From Hydrangea macrophylla (Eukaryota > Streptophyta > Magnoliopsida > Cornales > Hydrangeaceae): 64,000 bases of DNA. Location: assembly GCA_033977485.1 (NCBI GenBank), contig CM066994.1, positions 12,092,001-12,156,000 of the forward strand, given 5' to 3'. The notes under the pieces were generated by a model. The model saw only the letters and a list, made by a program, of their open reading frames with translations. It made no database searches and was not told the origin of the DNA. Both the position numbers and the translations under genes were made by a program. Every line of letters starts with the position of its first letter. Position 1 is the first letter of the stretch. Shown one piece after another: positions 40,315-53,133 of the stretch.

Positions 40315-43300
40315 ATGGTAGGACCCTTGAGAAATCACCAAGCACGTAATGGAGCACCTATTCCGGAAGGGATGGATCCGACGGGAATTTTCGAAGCATT
40401 TATGCAAAGGATGGAGCATGTGGGGGATACCTATAATCATTCCACCCACCAGAGACCTTTTGCACCCCCGCCACCAAGACAGACTGGAGATAAGTTGTTA
40501 GCAAATTTTCGTGGGTTACGTCCAGAGAAGTTCGATGGACTAACAGAACCATGGAAAGCGGAACAATGGATAAGAGAAATGGAGTTGATATTTGAAGCAT
40601 TGGAATGCAGCGAACAAGAGAAGCGCCGTCTTGCTACTTTTCAGCTCACTTATGCCGCCGCAGATTGGTGGGAAGCCGAGCGAGCCACTATTGGGATCGA
40701 TGCTGCTAAAGCTATGCCATGGGAGACATTCAAAGGACGATTTTTGGAGAAGTATTTCCCAGAGGATGAGAGAGATCAACAGGAAAGGAACTTTCTCAAT
40801 CTGGTACAAGGAGGATGGACTGTACGAGAATACACAACACAGTTCGAGCGTCTATCCAGATTTGCTCAACATATGATAGACACGCCACAGAAGAAGGTGA
40901 AGAGATTTCACCAAGGATTGAATCCCCATCTCAGACATATGATGGTTGGTCATCTGAATCAATCATTTGAAGAGATTGTCAGATTTGCTGCAGGATTAGA
41001 GAAGGATGCTTATCCAGCACAACAACCACAGATGAATCGATCTCAGTTATCTAGAAGTTTTCAACAGAGGAATTTCCAAAACCAATCGCAAAGGAATACC
41101 CAAGGTTGGAGACCACAGGGAAATTTTCAAGGTAACAAGAGAACCTGGGAAGGAACCAGAAAGCCACAGCAGGGCTATACCCGACCCCAGCAATATCGCC
41201 AGTAAGGATCACAGCCGCAAGCACTACTGACAGCACCACCAAGCAATAGTGGAGGATGTTTTAATTGCGGAAAGCCAGGGCACGTTGCCAGATTCTATAC
41301 AGCCCCTAGAGTTAACCGCAGAATGGATATTGTCTGTCGGAATTGCAACAAGCCAGGGCACTTGAGCAAGGATTGTCGTGCACCACAAGGAGGATATTAT
41401 GGAGCATCAATTCAAGGGATACAAGGACCTCCAGATCAGACAAGGATGAATGCTATCATTCCAGAAGAAGCAGGCTTTAACGCTAATGAGCAGCAACATT
41501 TGGAAGGTACGCTTGTACTCTTTCATAGTCCAGTTAAAGCTTTATTTGATACTGGAGCCGCACGTTCATTTATTGCTGTTAAGATTGTACGTCAATTGGG
41601 TTTAGAACCCCAGACACTTGAGTCAACACTGAATGTTGTGTCACCTTTGGGAGTGACAGTTAAGTTGAGTAAAGTGTGTAAAGATTGCCCATTGACTTTG
41701 GGAGATAGGAATCTTCCTGCAAACTTGGTAGTTCTGTCAATGTTAGGATTTGATATTATCCTAGGGATGGATTGGTTAACTAAGTATGGTGCCAATTTGG
41801 ATTGCCCTACTAAGACGATTGTTTTTCCGAGACAAGGAAGGCGGACGATTAGATTTCAGTGTCAGCCGACGAGCGATATGTTTCTTACGAGTAATTTGGC
41901 TACGATCGAGAGTATAAGTACAGAACTCACGATGGATCAGATTCCTAGTGTGCAAGACTTTCAGGATGTATTTCAGGATATTAAAGGACTTCCACCGAAA
42001 AGAGAAATAGACTTCTGCGTGGAATTAGTACCTGGTACATTGCCGATTTCCAAGACTCCATATAGGATGGCACCAACCGAGATGTTAGAACTGAAGAAGC
42101 AAGTTCAAGAGCTTGAAGACTTAGGTTTCGTTCGGCCGAGTACGTCACCTTGGGGAGCACCAGTTCTGTTTGTAAAGAAGAAGGACGGAACACTTCGACT
42201 CTGTATAGACTACAGGGAGTTGAACAAGGTTACAATCAAGAATAGATATCCACTACCTCGGATAGATGACCTATTCGACCAGTTACAAGGATCTAGGATC
42301 TTTTCCAAGATCGATTTATGTTCAGGATACCACCAGTTGTTAGTTCGACCAGAGGATGTATCGAAGACTGCATTCAGGACAAGATACGGGCATTACGAGT
42401 TTCTAGTTATGCCTTTTGGATTGACGAATGCACCAGCAGTATTTATGGACTTAATGAATAGAGTATTCAGACTATATCTGGATAAATTCATTATAGTGTT
42501 CATTGATGATATACTGATCTACTCAAAGACAGAAGAGGATCATAAGGAGCATTTACAGATTGCCTTACAGACACTTCGAGATAGCAAGTTGTATGCAAAA
42601 TTCAGCAAGTGTGAGTTTTGGCTACAGGAAGTCAAATTCTTGGGACATGTTATAACTCAGGACGGTATTTCTGTGGACTCATCTAAGATTGATGCAGTCT
42701 TAAGCTAGAATAGACCGACCAATGCAACAGAGGTCAGAAGCTTTCTTGGGTTAGCAGGATATTACAGAAGATTTGTAGAAGGATTTTCCAAGGTAGCAGG
42801 ACCTTTGACAAATTTAACAAGGAAGGAGACAAAGTATGAATGGACGGACAAGCATGAGGGTGCATTTCAGGAGTTAAAAGAGAAATTGACTTCTGCACCG
42901 GTACTTGCGATACCTAAGAGTGGAGAAAGATATGTGATCTACAGTGACGCATCGCACCAGGGATTGGGTTGTGTACTTATGCAAGACGGGAATGTTATCG
43001 CGTATGGATCAAGACAATTGAAGGTACACGAGAAGAATTATCCGACGCATGATTTGGAATTGGCAGCAATAGTATTTGCCTTGAAGATTTGGAGACACTA
43101 TCTCTATGGAGAAAGGTTTGATCTGTTTTCCGATCATAAGAGCTTGAAATATTTGTTCTCTCAAAAGGAGTTGAACATGCGACAACGAAGATGGATGGAG
43201 TTACTCAAGGACTATGACTTTTCATTGCAATACCATCCGGGTAAAACAAATGTCGTAGCAGATGCTTTGAGTCGTAAACCTCGACTAGTGATCGCTGCAT

Positions 43301-44835
43301 TATTAATTCGAGAATGGCAAGCATTGGAGGTATTAACTGAATTCGAGCTCCAGCCAGTGGAACCAATGGAAAGACAACATTTTGGATGTCTGATGGTACA
43401 ACCAACTTTGATCAGTCGTATCATAGAAGCTCAACAGACAGCAGAAGATTTCAAGTTATGGTTCATGAAGATGGCAGCAAAAGAACCTGAGATCTGGAGT
43501 GTTAGTACAGATGGAGCTTTACGATGTAAAGGTAGACTCTGTGTACCTGACAAAGAAAATCTCCGGAAGGACATATTGGATGAAGCTCATAAATCACGGA
43601 TGACGATTCATCCTGGAGGTACAAAGATGTACAAGGACTTGAAGAGAAATTTTTGGTGGGAAGGAATGAAGCGAGAAGTGGCTGAATATGTTTCTCAGTG
43701 TCTTACTTGTAAACAAGTAAAGGCAGAACATCAGAAACCACCTGGATTTCTACAGCCATTACCAATTCCTCAATGGAAATGGGAACACATCACCATGGAT
43801 TTCGTGGTAGGATTACCAAAATCGCAGCAGAATCATGACGCTATTTGGGTAATCGTGGATCGACTTACGAAGACAGCACATTTTATTGCCTACAGTATGA
43901 CGTATCCAGTGGAGCGATTGAGCCGAATGTATCTGCAACACATAGTACGGTTACACGGAGTACCTGTTTCTATCGTATCAGATCGAGATTCGCGCTTTAC
44001 TGCAGAGTTTTGGAAGAGTCTTCAGACAGCAATGGGAACAACTTTGAATTTCAGTTCAGCTTTTCATCCACAGACCGATGGACAGACTGAAAGAGTTAAT
44101 CAAGTAATGGAGGATATGTTACGCGCTTGCGTTATTGATTTTGAGAATTTTTGGGAGACACACTTACCTTTGATAGAGTTTGCATACAACAACAGTTATC
44201 ATTCGAGCATAGGAATGGCGCCGTTCGAAGCTTTGTACGGAAGACCTTGCCGATCACCGTTATGTTGGACTGAAGTCGGAGATACTCAACATCTTGGGCC
44301 AGAAATGATACGAGAGACTAGTGAGAAGATTCAGATTGTACGTGAGAAGATGAAGACAGCTCAGACCCGACACAAAAGTTATGCTGACAAGCGACGCAAA
44401 GATTTAGAGTTTGCCGTTGGAGATCATGTGCTACTCAAGGTTTCGCCTGTTCGAGGCATCGTCAGATTTGGTCAGAAGAGAGGCAAATTATCGCCACGAT
44501 TCATCGGACCGTTCGAGATTCTAGAGCGTGTCGGAAAAGTTGCTTATCGCCTTGCGTTGCCCCCGAAGATGTCAGGAGTGCACAACGTTTTCCACATCAG
44601 TATGCTGAGGAAATGTGTTCATAACCCAGCGCACGAGATCAACTTTGAGGATATTGAAGTCAACGACAATGTTACGTTCAACGAAGGACCAATTCGCATT
44701 TTAGATCATGGAGTCAAGAAGCTCAGGAATAAAGAGATTCCATTAGTCAAGATTCAGTGGAAGCATCATGATGAAGGAGAAGCTTCGTGGGAGCTAGAAT
44801 CAGAGATGCGTGAGAAGTTTCCATTTTTGTTTTAA
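40315..44835 (+). pseudogene. gag-pol of the chromovirus, one frame broken by two stop codons
   Basis: One continuous frame of 1507 codons. Order: Gag core (from about 40490), two CCHC knuckles (41257 and 41335), protease (FDTGA, Asp at 41548), reverse transcriptase (FIDD at 42500-42510), RNase H (YSDAS, Asp at 42946), integrase (HHCC region from 43588, then the catalytic core) and a C-terminal chromodomain (from about 44680). It should make capsid, copy RNA to DNA and insert it into heterochromatin. Breaks: TAA at 41203-41205 between Gag core and knuckles, TAG at 42706-42708 after RT. In the first knuckle the last cysteine position holds Tyr (TAT, 41296-41298). No frameshift was seen. It cannot be fully expressed as it stands, unless stops are read through. 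Confidence 0.93.
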
Positions 44836-44854
44836 CTTTGTATGTTCTGATTTC

Positions 44855-44886
44855 GAGGACGAAATCTTTTGTTGGGTGGTGGATGA
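44855..44886 (+). promoter_or_regulatory. Polypurine tract region before the 3' LTR
   Basis: GAGGACGAAATC, a phrase common just before plant chromovirus polypurine tracts, is followed by GGGTGGTGGATGA immediately next to the LTR at 44887. The tract is interrupted by T, which is somewhat unusual. Confidence 0.65.
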
Positions 44887-47098
44887 TGTAATACCCCGTA
44901 TTTTTCAATAAATATTTAATGCAGAGAGATTCTATATACTTCCTTTAACCATTCATGAAATTTCATCTTCGATCGATCGAAGCTAGTTCGAGCGATCGAG
45001 ACCCTTCAGTTCAAGCGATCGAACCTTGTTCAATCGATCGAAACCCTACCGACCTGAATTTAATACGTGGTCCCTACTTCAATCGATCAAACCTTCTCAA
45101 TCGATCAAACCTCCTGCGTTCGAGCGATCGAACATACTTCGATCGATCGAACTTGTAATGATTTGATTTCCAGGTTTCCCGCAAACAGGCCACCTGCACC
45201 CTCATTCCCCCTATATATACCATGTGTTTGTGTGAGTTGGGGAGTTTGCTGAACCTTGAGAGTTGAGAGTGTGTGCTTGTGTGTTGGTATACATATATAT
45301 ACACATACCTCCATATATCTATATATATATACACACACATATCTATATATATATATATACACTCAGCAGAGGAGAAGAAGAAGAACAGAAGAAGAAGAAG
45401 AAGGAAAATAAGAAAGAGAAGGAGACAGAGAAAGAGAGAGACAGAGGCAGGCGAGAGAGAGAGGCCGCCATTAAAGCTTCAGAGCTAAAGCTTACCCAAA
45501 CGCGCCCTTACGACTTTTGGTGAGTTCCAAACTCACTCGGTATCTTAGTTATGATGTTTTACATATTCTGGACGTATAATTATAATCCAACCATCCCCTA
45601 GCACATTCTGCACGTTCACTGGCAGAATCTGTAGAAGACGAAGTTCGACCGATCGAACTGAGTTCGAGCGATCGAACATCACTGATCCCAATCGATCGAA
45701 CTGAGTTCAATCGATCGAGACTACCTTCACTTCGATCGATCGAGAAGACTTCAATCGATCGAACAGCACTTTCTTCGAGCGATCGAGATGACCTCAATCG
45801 ATCGAACCTAGCAGAACATGAATGTATTCCTTTCAGTTTATAATTCATAATGCGTAGTTGTTTAATTGTTGTCCCATGTTCTTATTATGCGATATTATGG
45901 ATAACGGAGGTAATGGGATACGATAACGAGATTGAGATAATATGGTGAGTAACGTAGTCGGGTTCGGAACGCTAGAAATAGTACGACGCGATAACGTAGT
46001 AAGTTTGAAATAATAATACTGGGTAGTATTGGATAAGTGAGAAATGAGTCAGTAAGAGGAATTGTATGTTTAAAGTTGTGTGTGTCGAGCTGATGATTCG
46101 CTCAGGTTGAATCCGATAAGTGTATGTCAAGGATTTGATCAGAATCGTGAGAATTATGGGTGCACAGTACTCGCAAGAGTTCTTAAAAGCGGTGAACAGT
46201 AAGAGTTCTTAAAAGCGGTGAACAAGAGTAATTGTGGCACATCCATGATTTATATTTACCAGAGCTGTGTATGTATCGTACTCGCAAGCGTTCTTAAAAG
46301 CGGTGAACAGTAAGAGTTCTTAAAAGCGGTGAACAAGAGTATGGGTACATCCATGGACCAGTCGTTATATGATAACGATGTATGGGTGCTCGCAAGAGTT
46401 CTTAAAAGCGGTATAGCGGTGAACAAGAGCACTGGTATGTTGTGCTGATATAATCAGTTCGAGATAGTCAGTTGGGTATTGTGAAATCAGTCTTAGAGTG
46501 GGAGTCGATAAGAATCGATTAATGATATGTCTGAATAATGAATGAGGATTATATATTTAGTATCACTGTCATATACTGTTCATAATGGTAATTATGTCAT
46601 TTCTATGAGACTGTGTTAGTTAGTGCTCACTCAGCTTTCAACAAGCTGACGGCCTTTATTGCCTGGACATTTCCCGTCCAGACCACCCTGTCCTTTACAA
46701 TGCAGATGACGGAACATATGGTAATAACTATTATCCTGAAGGGAGTTACGTGGAGAATGGCTCCACTGATGCCAGTTATGCTGACGCCTATCCGTACGCT
46801 AGCTGAAGACCTGAAGATAGATAGTAGTTTATATTACTACTTTTCTTTTACTGTTGTACTTTGTAGTTAACGGGTACTTGGGCATATGTTGTCTCCAGAC
46901 CTGTTGTGATCCTGTGGACCGTACTCTGATGTTTGTAATAGATAGAACCGTGTTTATATTTCAGTTGTTTACTGTTCCTGTTGTTCTTGTGGACTAGTAC
47001 TGTGTGGTGTGGATTATCAGTGACTTTCACTTGTCATTCCCTATGGACCCATAAAGGAAATTTATTTTTCTCTATTTATGCTGCTCCGGGGCGTGACA
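44887..47098 (+). repeat. 3' LTR of the chromovirus
   Basis: 2212 bp, nearly identical to the 5' LTR. Differences include single changes near 45177, 45248, 45481 and 46144, and a few in simple repeats. It is followed by GATAT at 47099-47103. Confidence 0.97.
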
Positions 47099-47168
47099 GA
47101 TATATATCTAGTTGTCCTTTTTTTTTTATAATTATATATATATATGTATATGTATATATATACGAAAA

Positions 47169-47344
47169 GAGTAATGTTAGGTATACACAACTTTTGTACA
47201 CACATTTGCACACAATTGCTTTAATTGCATGTACCTTGTGCTGATTGAATTTCACACTATTCTATGCACCACTTACACAGCACAAGGTACATGCATTTAA
47301 AGCATTTGTGTGCAAAAGTGTGTTTGTGTACACCTAGCATTACT
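47169..47344. mobile_element. MITE family M3, copy a, flanked by TATACGAAAA
   Basis: Arms AGTAATGTTAGGTATACACA and the complement of GTGTACACCTAGCATTACT. Inner CATGTACCTTGTGCTG pairs with CAGCACAAGGTACATG. TATACGAAAA stands on both sides (47159-47168, 47345-47354). The right copy is also the end of M1 copy b, so M3 jumped into the tip of M1. A 9-10 bp duplication suggests a Mutator-type element. Confidence 0.8.
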
Positions 47345-47348
47345 TATA

Positions 47349-47531
47349 CGAAAATTCTATGGAGAGGGCACCCTCTCTTTAATAAAGAGATGGCCTCTGT
47401 TTTAACTTGTCATATTGTGTTTAAAAACTGTGAAGTGATAAAACTGCCCTTAATGAAAACATGATCTGACGGTCCAAACAAATGCCCTCTCTTTATTAAA
47501 GAGAGGAAGCCCTCTCCATAGCCTGACTGTA
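47349..47531 (-). mobile_element. MITE family M1, copy b
   Basis: Reverse orientation relative to copy a: starts CGAAAATTCT, ends CCTGACTG. Arms hold CTCTCTTTAATAAAGAGA and CTCTCTTTATTAAAGAGAGG. (AT)n DNA lies beyond both the M1/M3 compound and the right end. Confidence 0.75.
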
Positions 47532-47619
47532 GAGATATATATATATATATATATAATATTCTTTCAATTTTAAATACTTTGCATTATGCATATATTATAT
47601 TTTTATAATTATCATATAT

Positions 47620-49848
47620 GTATATAATTAAACAAGCCCTTATTAAACATATTAAAATAATTTTTCACAAGCCTACTATAGAAGCCTTAATCGAACTGTT
47701 CGCGAGCTTTATTGAGCCGAGTCCATGTGCACTCAAGCCTAGCTTGTTTATTAAACGAGCTTTATATTCAAGCACAATCTTGACTCATTTATTATACGAG
47801 CTGAGTCGTTATCGAACCGAACGGCGAGCCTTCTTGGCTCAGCTCTTATACCACTAATTGCAATCAATTATCGTTGAAAAAAGTTTGGTAAATGAAGACA
47901 CTGAAATGAAGGAAAATTGTCGACTTTTGATTAGGATGTATGTAATTAGATGTACTCATTTTGGATATACATAAATTAATTAGATATGGTGATTGGTGAG
48001 TAATAATTTCCTCTTTCCTTGTTTTGGGATTATTAATGGACAAGAACTTGATCAATGAAGGTTCAATTAATAAATATATCTCTTGTTTGAGATACTTCAC
48101 TCACCACCACTATTTGGACTAAATTCAAAGTGGCTACATTATAGAATACTAATATTCTTGGATTATCTTTTAACAACCAGAAAGGAGCCAAAATCAAAAG
48201 GAGGATGTGGTAAGAATAAAACAAATTGCAAATTAACTTTTTATTTTTATTTTTTAAGAACATTGACTTCTTTTTGTTGTCTTCTCCCAATGGGACACAT
48301 GACTCTATTCACTCACATAACGAGTACTGTCTCCTAAGCCCATGAGATACACAGTAATTTGTCAAAAAAATAAAATGCGTAATTTTTTTTTTTAAAAAAA
48401 TGTTTAAATATATAAATGAAAATGAAAATTACTTGTCAAATAATAATTAGCTGTTAAATTTTAAAAGTTGTGCATGATAAATTACATCATTAACACGAAT
48501 GAGAGGAAGAGAAAAAAGGTTAAGAATATAAAATGTTGTATTAATAATCCCATTAGCACAATTAAATAGGTGCAGAAAAATATATCTATAAATTTGTAGA
48601 AGCCACATGACAACACATCAAGATAGGGCATCCCAATCCTTCAAATATAAACAAATATATGGCAACATTTTAACCTAGAGTAGCTCGGATAAGAAGGCTT
48701 CAAGATTATTAATTACCTCAAGTTTGTAAGTTAAAATTCAATTTCATAAACAAAAGTTCAAGCTCCTTTTTAAGCGATACACGTATATGAGTCGTGTGCG
48801 GTGGACAATCTAGTAACGAGCTAACTCATCACAAGGTAATTGATTATGGAATAGCCCACCTAACCTTGACCAAAATAACACATGAAATGGACCATTAACT
48901 GAAAATTTGCAAAATGTAAAATTGTTTGTTACTATATATAAACAATTAGTATTATTTTTTGTACGAATGGTGGTTGCGATTTAGTGTTAATTACTCCTAA
49001 GTTGACATAGGATGCCAGTTATCAAAAATATATCCACAAGAAATTCTTCTTTAAGCAAGTTTGGCTAAGAATGTGCTTAACTTGTTTTAGATAGTTGATT
49101 AAGCTTGCCAACGAATGAAGAATTACATCATAGAAAAAAATAATAAGGTCAACATATATAGTTGTACTTTACCTAGGCTACACACAGAAGCAACTTTAGG
49201 TTTGGGGGAGGTGGGGATGCGACAGTAACTAATAACTAGTTAAAAAAAAAATTCAATTTTGTTTCGCAGAAGCGAAAACATGCTCTTACAACTCACTTGA
49301 ATGCAATAATTACATTCATATGTTTTTATAGTAGTCTAAACTAAAAAAGTGATGATCTTAAATAATCGAATTTAGAGAAATTATGCTCATATATTGAATA
49401 ATGCTTTAAATCATGAATTTTTGTCATTAAAAAAAAATATAAAAACAGGCAGCTAAGAAAAAATATGACGAGACGTCCTATTTATACAAATGGGTTCATC
49501 AAAGATATTGAACTTAATTCACCTTAGGATACCATGTAAATTATATATAAATGAGACAATTTAATATTCAAGTGATAACCAAACATGAAACCAGAAAATA
49601 TTTTGTTTGAAACATTAACCAATTTACATTTAGTTCCACAAAACACATGATCTTTAAACATCACTGAGCATATCAGTCTTAAAAAAAAAGTAGCTCCTTG
49701 AAAATGATAGGAGTAAACTTAGTGTTGAATGAGTTGCAAATTAAAGTTAGGTAAGTACAAAAGGAATTCTAAATATATTTAATAAGAGAGAGAATAAAAT
49801 TCGGAGTGAGATAGCAAATATTTGGTTCACTTAAAAATTTCTTTCAAG
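47620..49848. other. Intergenic stretch; one hAT-like MITE fragment
   Basis: 47620-47870 is rich in GAGCTTTAT/GAGCCGAG words like the MITEs at 35337 and 49849, without clear ends. The rest is AT-rich with no gene recognised. Confidence 0.45.
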
Positions 49849-50139
49849 TAAGGGTGTAAACGAGCTGAGCCACTCAGCAAGGCTTGGTGCATCAAGTTGC
49901 GCTCTTTTTGGAGCTAAGAGTTGGCTCTATGCTTTAGCGAGCCGTGCACTTTTCAAGCTTCAGAGTTGCTTTAATGAGCTGAGCTTATTCGAGCTCGAGC
50001 TTGAGGTTTTTTTTTTTTAATCTAGCCAAGCTTGAGCATGCTCGTTAAAGATTTGATGAGCTCGAACCAAACTTGGGTAGAGTGTCAACCCTTCGAACCA
50101 AGCCCAAACTTACAAAACTCGATTCGTGTACACCCTCTA
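49849..50139. mobile_element. hAT-like MITE, about 291 bp
   Basis: Ends TAAGGGTGTAAACGAG and TTCGTGTACACCCTCTA are inverted repeats with two or three mismatches. Flanks CTTTCAAG and CTTTAAAA are a decayed 8 bp duplication. GAGCTCGAGCTTGAG-type words fill the interior. Confidence 0.6.
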
Positions 50140-50149
50140 CTTTAAAATT

Positions 50150-50310
50150 TGAGTAATTTTTTTATTATAATTTTCATACAATCTTTTAAAAGATATGTCT
50201 ATCTCTCTCGTGTCATTGTGGAGACCAGTAACATCACACGAGAGAGATATACACATCTTTTTAAAAAAATATATAAAAATTGTATAAAAATTATCACCAA
50301 ATTAAAAATT
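50150..50310. mobile_element. MITE family M2, decayed copy
   Basis: TTTTCATACAATCTTTTAAAAGATATGTCTATCTCTC pairs with a matching right arm, with the family centre TGTCATTGTGGAGACCAGTA. Confidence 0.65.
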
Positions 50311-50618
50311 ACTCTTAAAATTTGGACCAATTATTGATCCAATGCAAGTGAAAGTATATAAATTCACTCAAAAAAGACAGCCAAAGTCCATAAAGCGGCA
50401 AGGCAATTTATGTGAGGTACAAATCGCCATGTCATCGTTTCATCACCGAAAGGCAAAAGTCATACAAATATTTTTTTTTTTTTTTTTTTGCCTTATCCCT
50501 GAATTCAAGAGCAGTTGTTGCATAAATGGCACTAAAGATGACGCCAGTGCCACGTCATTGCACTGTCCAAGCTCGCCACGTGTCTCAGCCCCAACGCTGC
50601 CTGACATTGTTCTTCGAG

Positions 50619-50785
50619 TAATGCTCTATATACACCACAAAATACGACAGGACTTTAAATGTCATACATTATGTGTTGTTTGAATTTTTCACACTTTTCT
50701 TAAAATCACTTAAACAGCACTAAATACAAATATTTAAAATCTTATTATACTTTATATTATGCAATGTGTTGTGTCTATCATTACT
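50619..50785. mobile_element. MITE family M3, decayed copy
   Basis: GAGTAATGCTCTATATACACC at the left faces GTGTCTATCATTACTC at the right. The inner CAGCACTAAATACA resembles the CAGCACAAGGTACA core. Confidence 0.55.
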
Positions 50786-51216
50786 CTTATTCTTCACTTC
50801 TTTCTTCTTTCTTATTCCTGTTCTCGGTGGCCCTTATCAGGCCCCAAGGTCACGTGTCAAATGCCCACCAGCGTTGACCAGTCAACACGTGAGGATGACC
50901 ATCCCTTTGTGTTGATTTCAATTTTCAACGATGGGTCAGCTGATCTGACGGCCAGGAGTCCGACATACTTAGATAGAGAAAGAAGACAGAATAATTTATT
51001 TTATATATATATATATATCGACATTCATATTGTTATAAAAGTTATTCTTTTATACTCCTACTAGACTGTAGGATACGTGATGGCTCACACTAATGAAATT
51101 TGCTATGTGGTTGGTGTAAAATGTTAGTAAATTTGAAAACACTATTTTGCAAATCTATATAAAGATTGGTTGAGTGTGGAATCACCTCAAAATGTAGGTG
51201 AGTAATAAATATAAAG
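50786..51216. other. Intergenic stretch
   Basis: Contains (TA)n at 51002-51019 and ACGTGT/CACGTG-type words at 50850-50895. No gene is supported. Confidence 0.4.
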
Positions 51217-51389
51217 AGTAATATTTGGGACACAACCTTCATACAACTTTCATACAACTTCCCCAAAAGATGTGTCTATCTCTCTCATGTGATGTCACTG
51301 GACCCCACAGTGACACAGGAAAGAGATAGACACATCTTTTGGGAAGGTTGTATGAAAGTTGTATAAAAATTGTGTCCCAAGTATTACCC
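51217..51389. mobile_element. MITE family M2, copy b
   Basis: Near-perfect arms from GTAATATTTGGGACACAAC to AAAAGATGTGTCTATCTCT. The centre GATGTCACTGGACCCCACAG is the reverse complement of the centre at 36242-36414. Confidence 0.85.
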
Positions 51390-51491
51390 AAATATAAAAC
51401 ACTAAAAAAAGATTAATTGTGAGCTTTATTCTAGTAGCAAAAATTAGTTGGTTTGAAAAAAAAGTTCTCCTATTTTTTTTTATATTAATAA

Positions 51492-51648
51492 TGATAGGTA
51501 GACAACGAATTGCACAAACGGCAGTACAGGGTTGGACTTTGTGCTGAAAAGCATGTACATACAAAAAGATGTGTGCAGGCTTTTCAGCACAAGATCCAAC
51601 CATGTGATATATGTTTGTGCAATTCATTGTGTGCCTATCATTACTCTT
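51492..51648. mobile_element. MITE family M3, copy b
   Basis: ATAATGATAGGTAGACAACG pairs with TTGTGTGCCTATCATTACT. Inner TTGTGCTGAAAAGC pairs with GCTTTTCAGCACAA. Confidence 0.8.
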
Positions 51649-51649
51649 T

Positions 51650-53125
51650 TTTTTATTTTGCCCCTTCTTTCGGCTTTAGGGTTAAAGTTTGTGGCTTTGG
51701 GATTATGATCCATTTGGCTTTTAACTTACGGGCTGTGTGAATTTTAGGCTTAAGGTTGTTTACGCGTTGTTGGCTTTAGTTTAAGGATGTTTGACTTAAT
51801 GGTTATTTGGATTTTGACTAACGATTGTTTGCCGCAAGGACTTTTGTGAAGGCGGAGTTATGATTTTTTTATTTATTAGGGGGATTGGAATTTCAAGGGT
51901 GTGCATAAAGTGACAAAGTTATACAAGGTTTCGAGAGCGACACCCCAAAACGATTTTATTTGGGTATATCTATACATATTTAAGGGTATAATTAGTTATA
52001 TATTACTATTTTTCAATCATAGGGATTGACATCTTATTATAATTTGTTAAGGTTTGACTGATGCATGATAGATCAATTTGGGTTGTGCTAAATTAAAAAG
52101 TGTTAAAAAAAAAAATTGGTTATCATTATTGTCAAAGTAATAGTAGTTACTGTCAAAGCAAATTAATTATACATATAAGTCACAATTCGCCAAATAGTCA
52201 GTTTGATAATTTGGCAACCATTACTTTGGCAATAATGGCATTTTTTTTTATTTTTGCCCCATAAAAAAAAAAATAAAAATCTCCAAACATGGCATGGGCT
52301 GTAGTGCACCTTAGCCCTCCTATACCTCCACCCTTAGACGTTTGGCTTACAGCGTTGTTGACTTTACACTTAAGGCTTTTCACATAGACATTTTTTTTTG
52401 TGTCGAAAGCACACAAAGTTATTAATTGTCTAAAACACGTCAAGTTAGTTATTTAGCCAAACACACGCTTGATTCAAATCGACGACAATGTGTTTAGGGA
52501 CAGATTATACCTAGAGCCTGTTTGTCTGTGCTTATGCTTATGTGATCTTGATCGTGGTTAGTAGAACTGCTTAAAAGTAGAATTGCTTATTATAGTTTGG
52601 GTGTTTGGTTAATATGCTGTGAATTGATCAAATACAGAGATAATCTTAAAAAGCACCCCCCCACCTGCTAATTGTCAAACTGTTTTTTGGACCAAATCTG
52701 CTTATTTTTTTGCTGAAACAAACAGATCAATAAGCAGTTTGGGCCACCAAAACTACTTAAAATAGGCAAATAAGCAATGACAAACACCCTCCTAGTATTA
52801 CGGTATTGTAGCACCAAAATTATTTTCTGAAGAAATGATGGGCGCCCGTTACCTGCTGAGAGTAAAGATCACAGTGGGAAGGCGGGTGCACCGAGACAGG
52901 TAGGACCGCGCCAAAGTTGGGGGCATAGTGCTCGGTGCTGTGACTGTGAGGGTTTTGGGGAATGTTTATATGAGTGAGAATGTGTATATATGTACAATAT
53001 ATATACTAGTATATAGGGAGATGAAACAGTGTGTGTTGTGTGTGGGAGACAGAGACAGTAATGCATATCTTTGACCGTGACTTTTATATTAGATATTTTT
53101 TTATTTTGTTAACATGTGCATTTAG
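51650..53125. other. Intergenic stretch; possible hAT-like MITE at 52515-52793
   Basis: AGCCTGTTTGTCTGTGC at 52516 and TGACAAACACCCTCCT at 52778 look like hAT-type ends, with AAGCAG/CTGCTT words inside. No clean 8 bp duplication was found. The rest has no recognised gene. Confidence 0.4.
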
Positions 53126-53133
53126 AGCATATG

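Larger units (their letters stand above)
36559..47098 (+). mobile_element. Tekay/Del-type chromovirus (Ty3), young, with an extra acidic ORF
   Basis: 10.54 kb with LTRs at 36559-38765 and 44887-47098, GATAT on both sides, an initiator-Met primer site, an accessory ORF, one gag-pol frame with two stop codons, and a polypurine tract. The integrase ends in a chromodomain, which with the LTR/primer layout puts it in the Tekay/Del group. By eye the LTRs differ by about 10 substitutions in 2.2 kb plus small indels in simple repeats, so insertion was recent. It is the only near full-length retroelement in the window. Confidence 0.95.

Noticed and set aside
52515..52793. hAT-type MITE with TSD
   Set aside because: The ends look like hAT ends, but no matching 8 bp duplication could be found.
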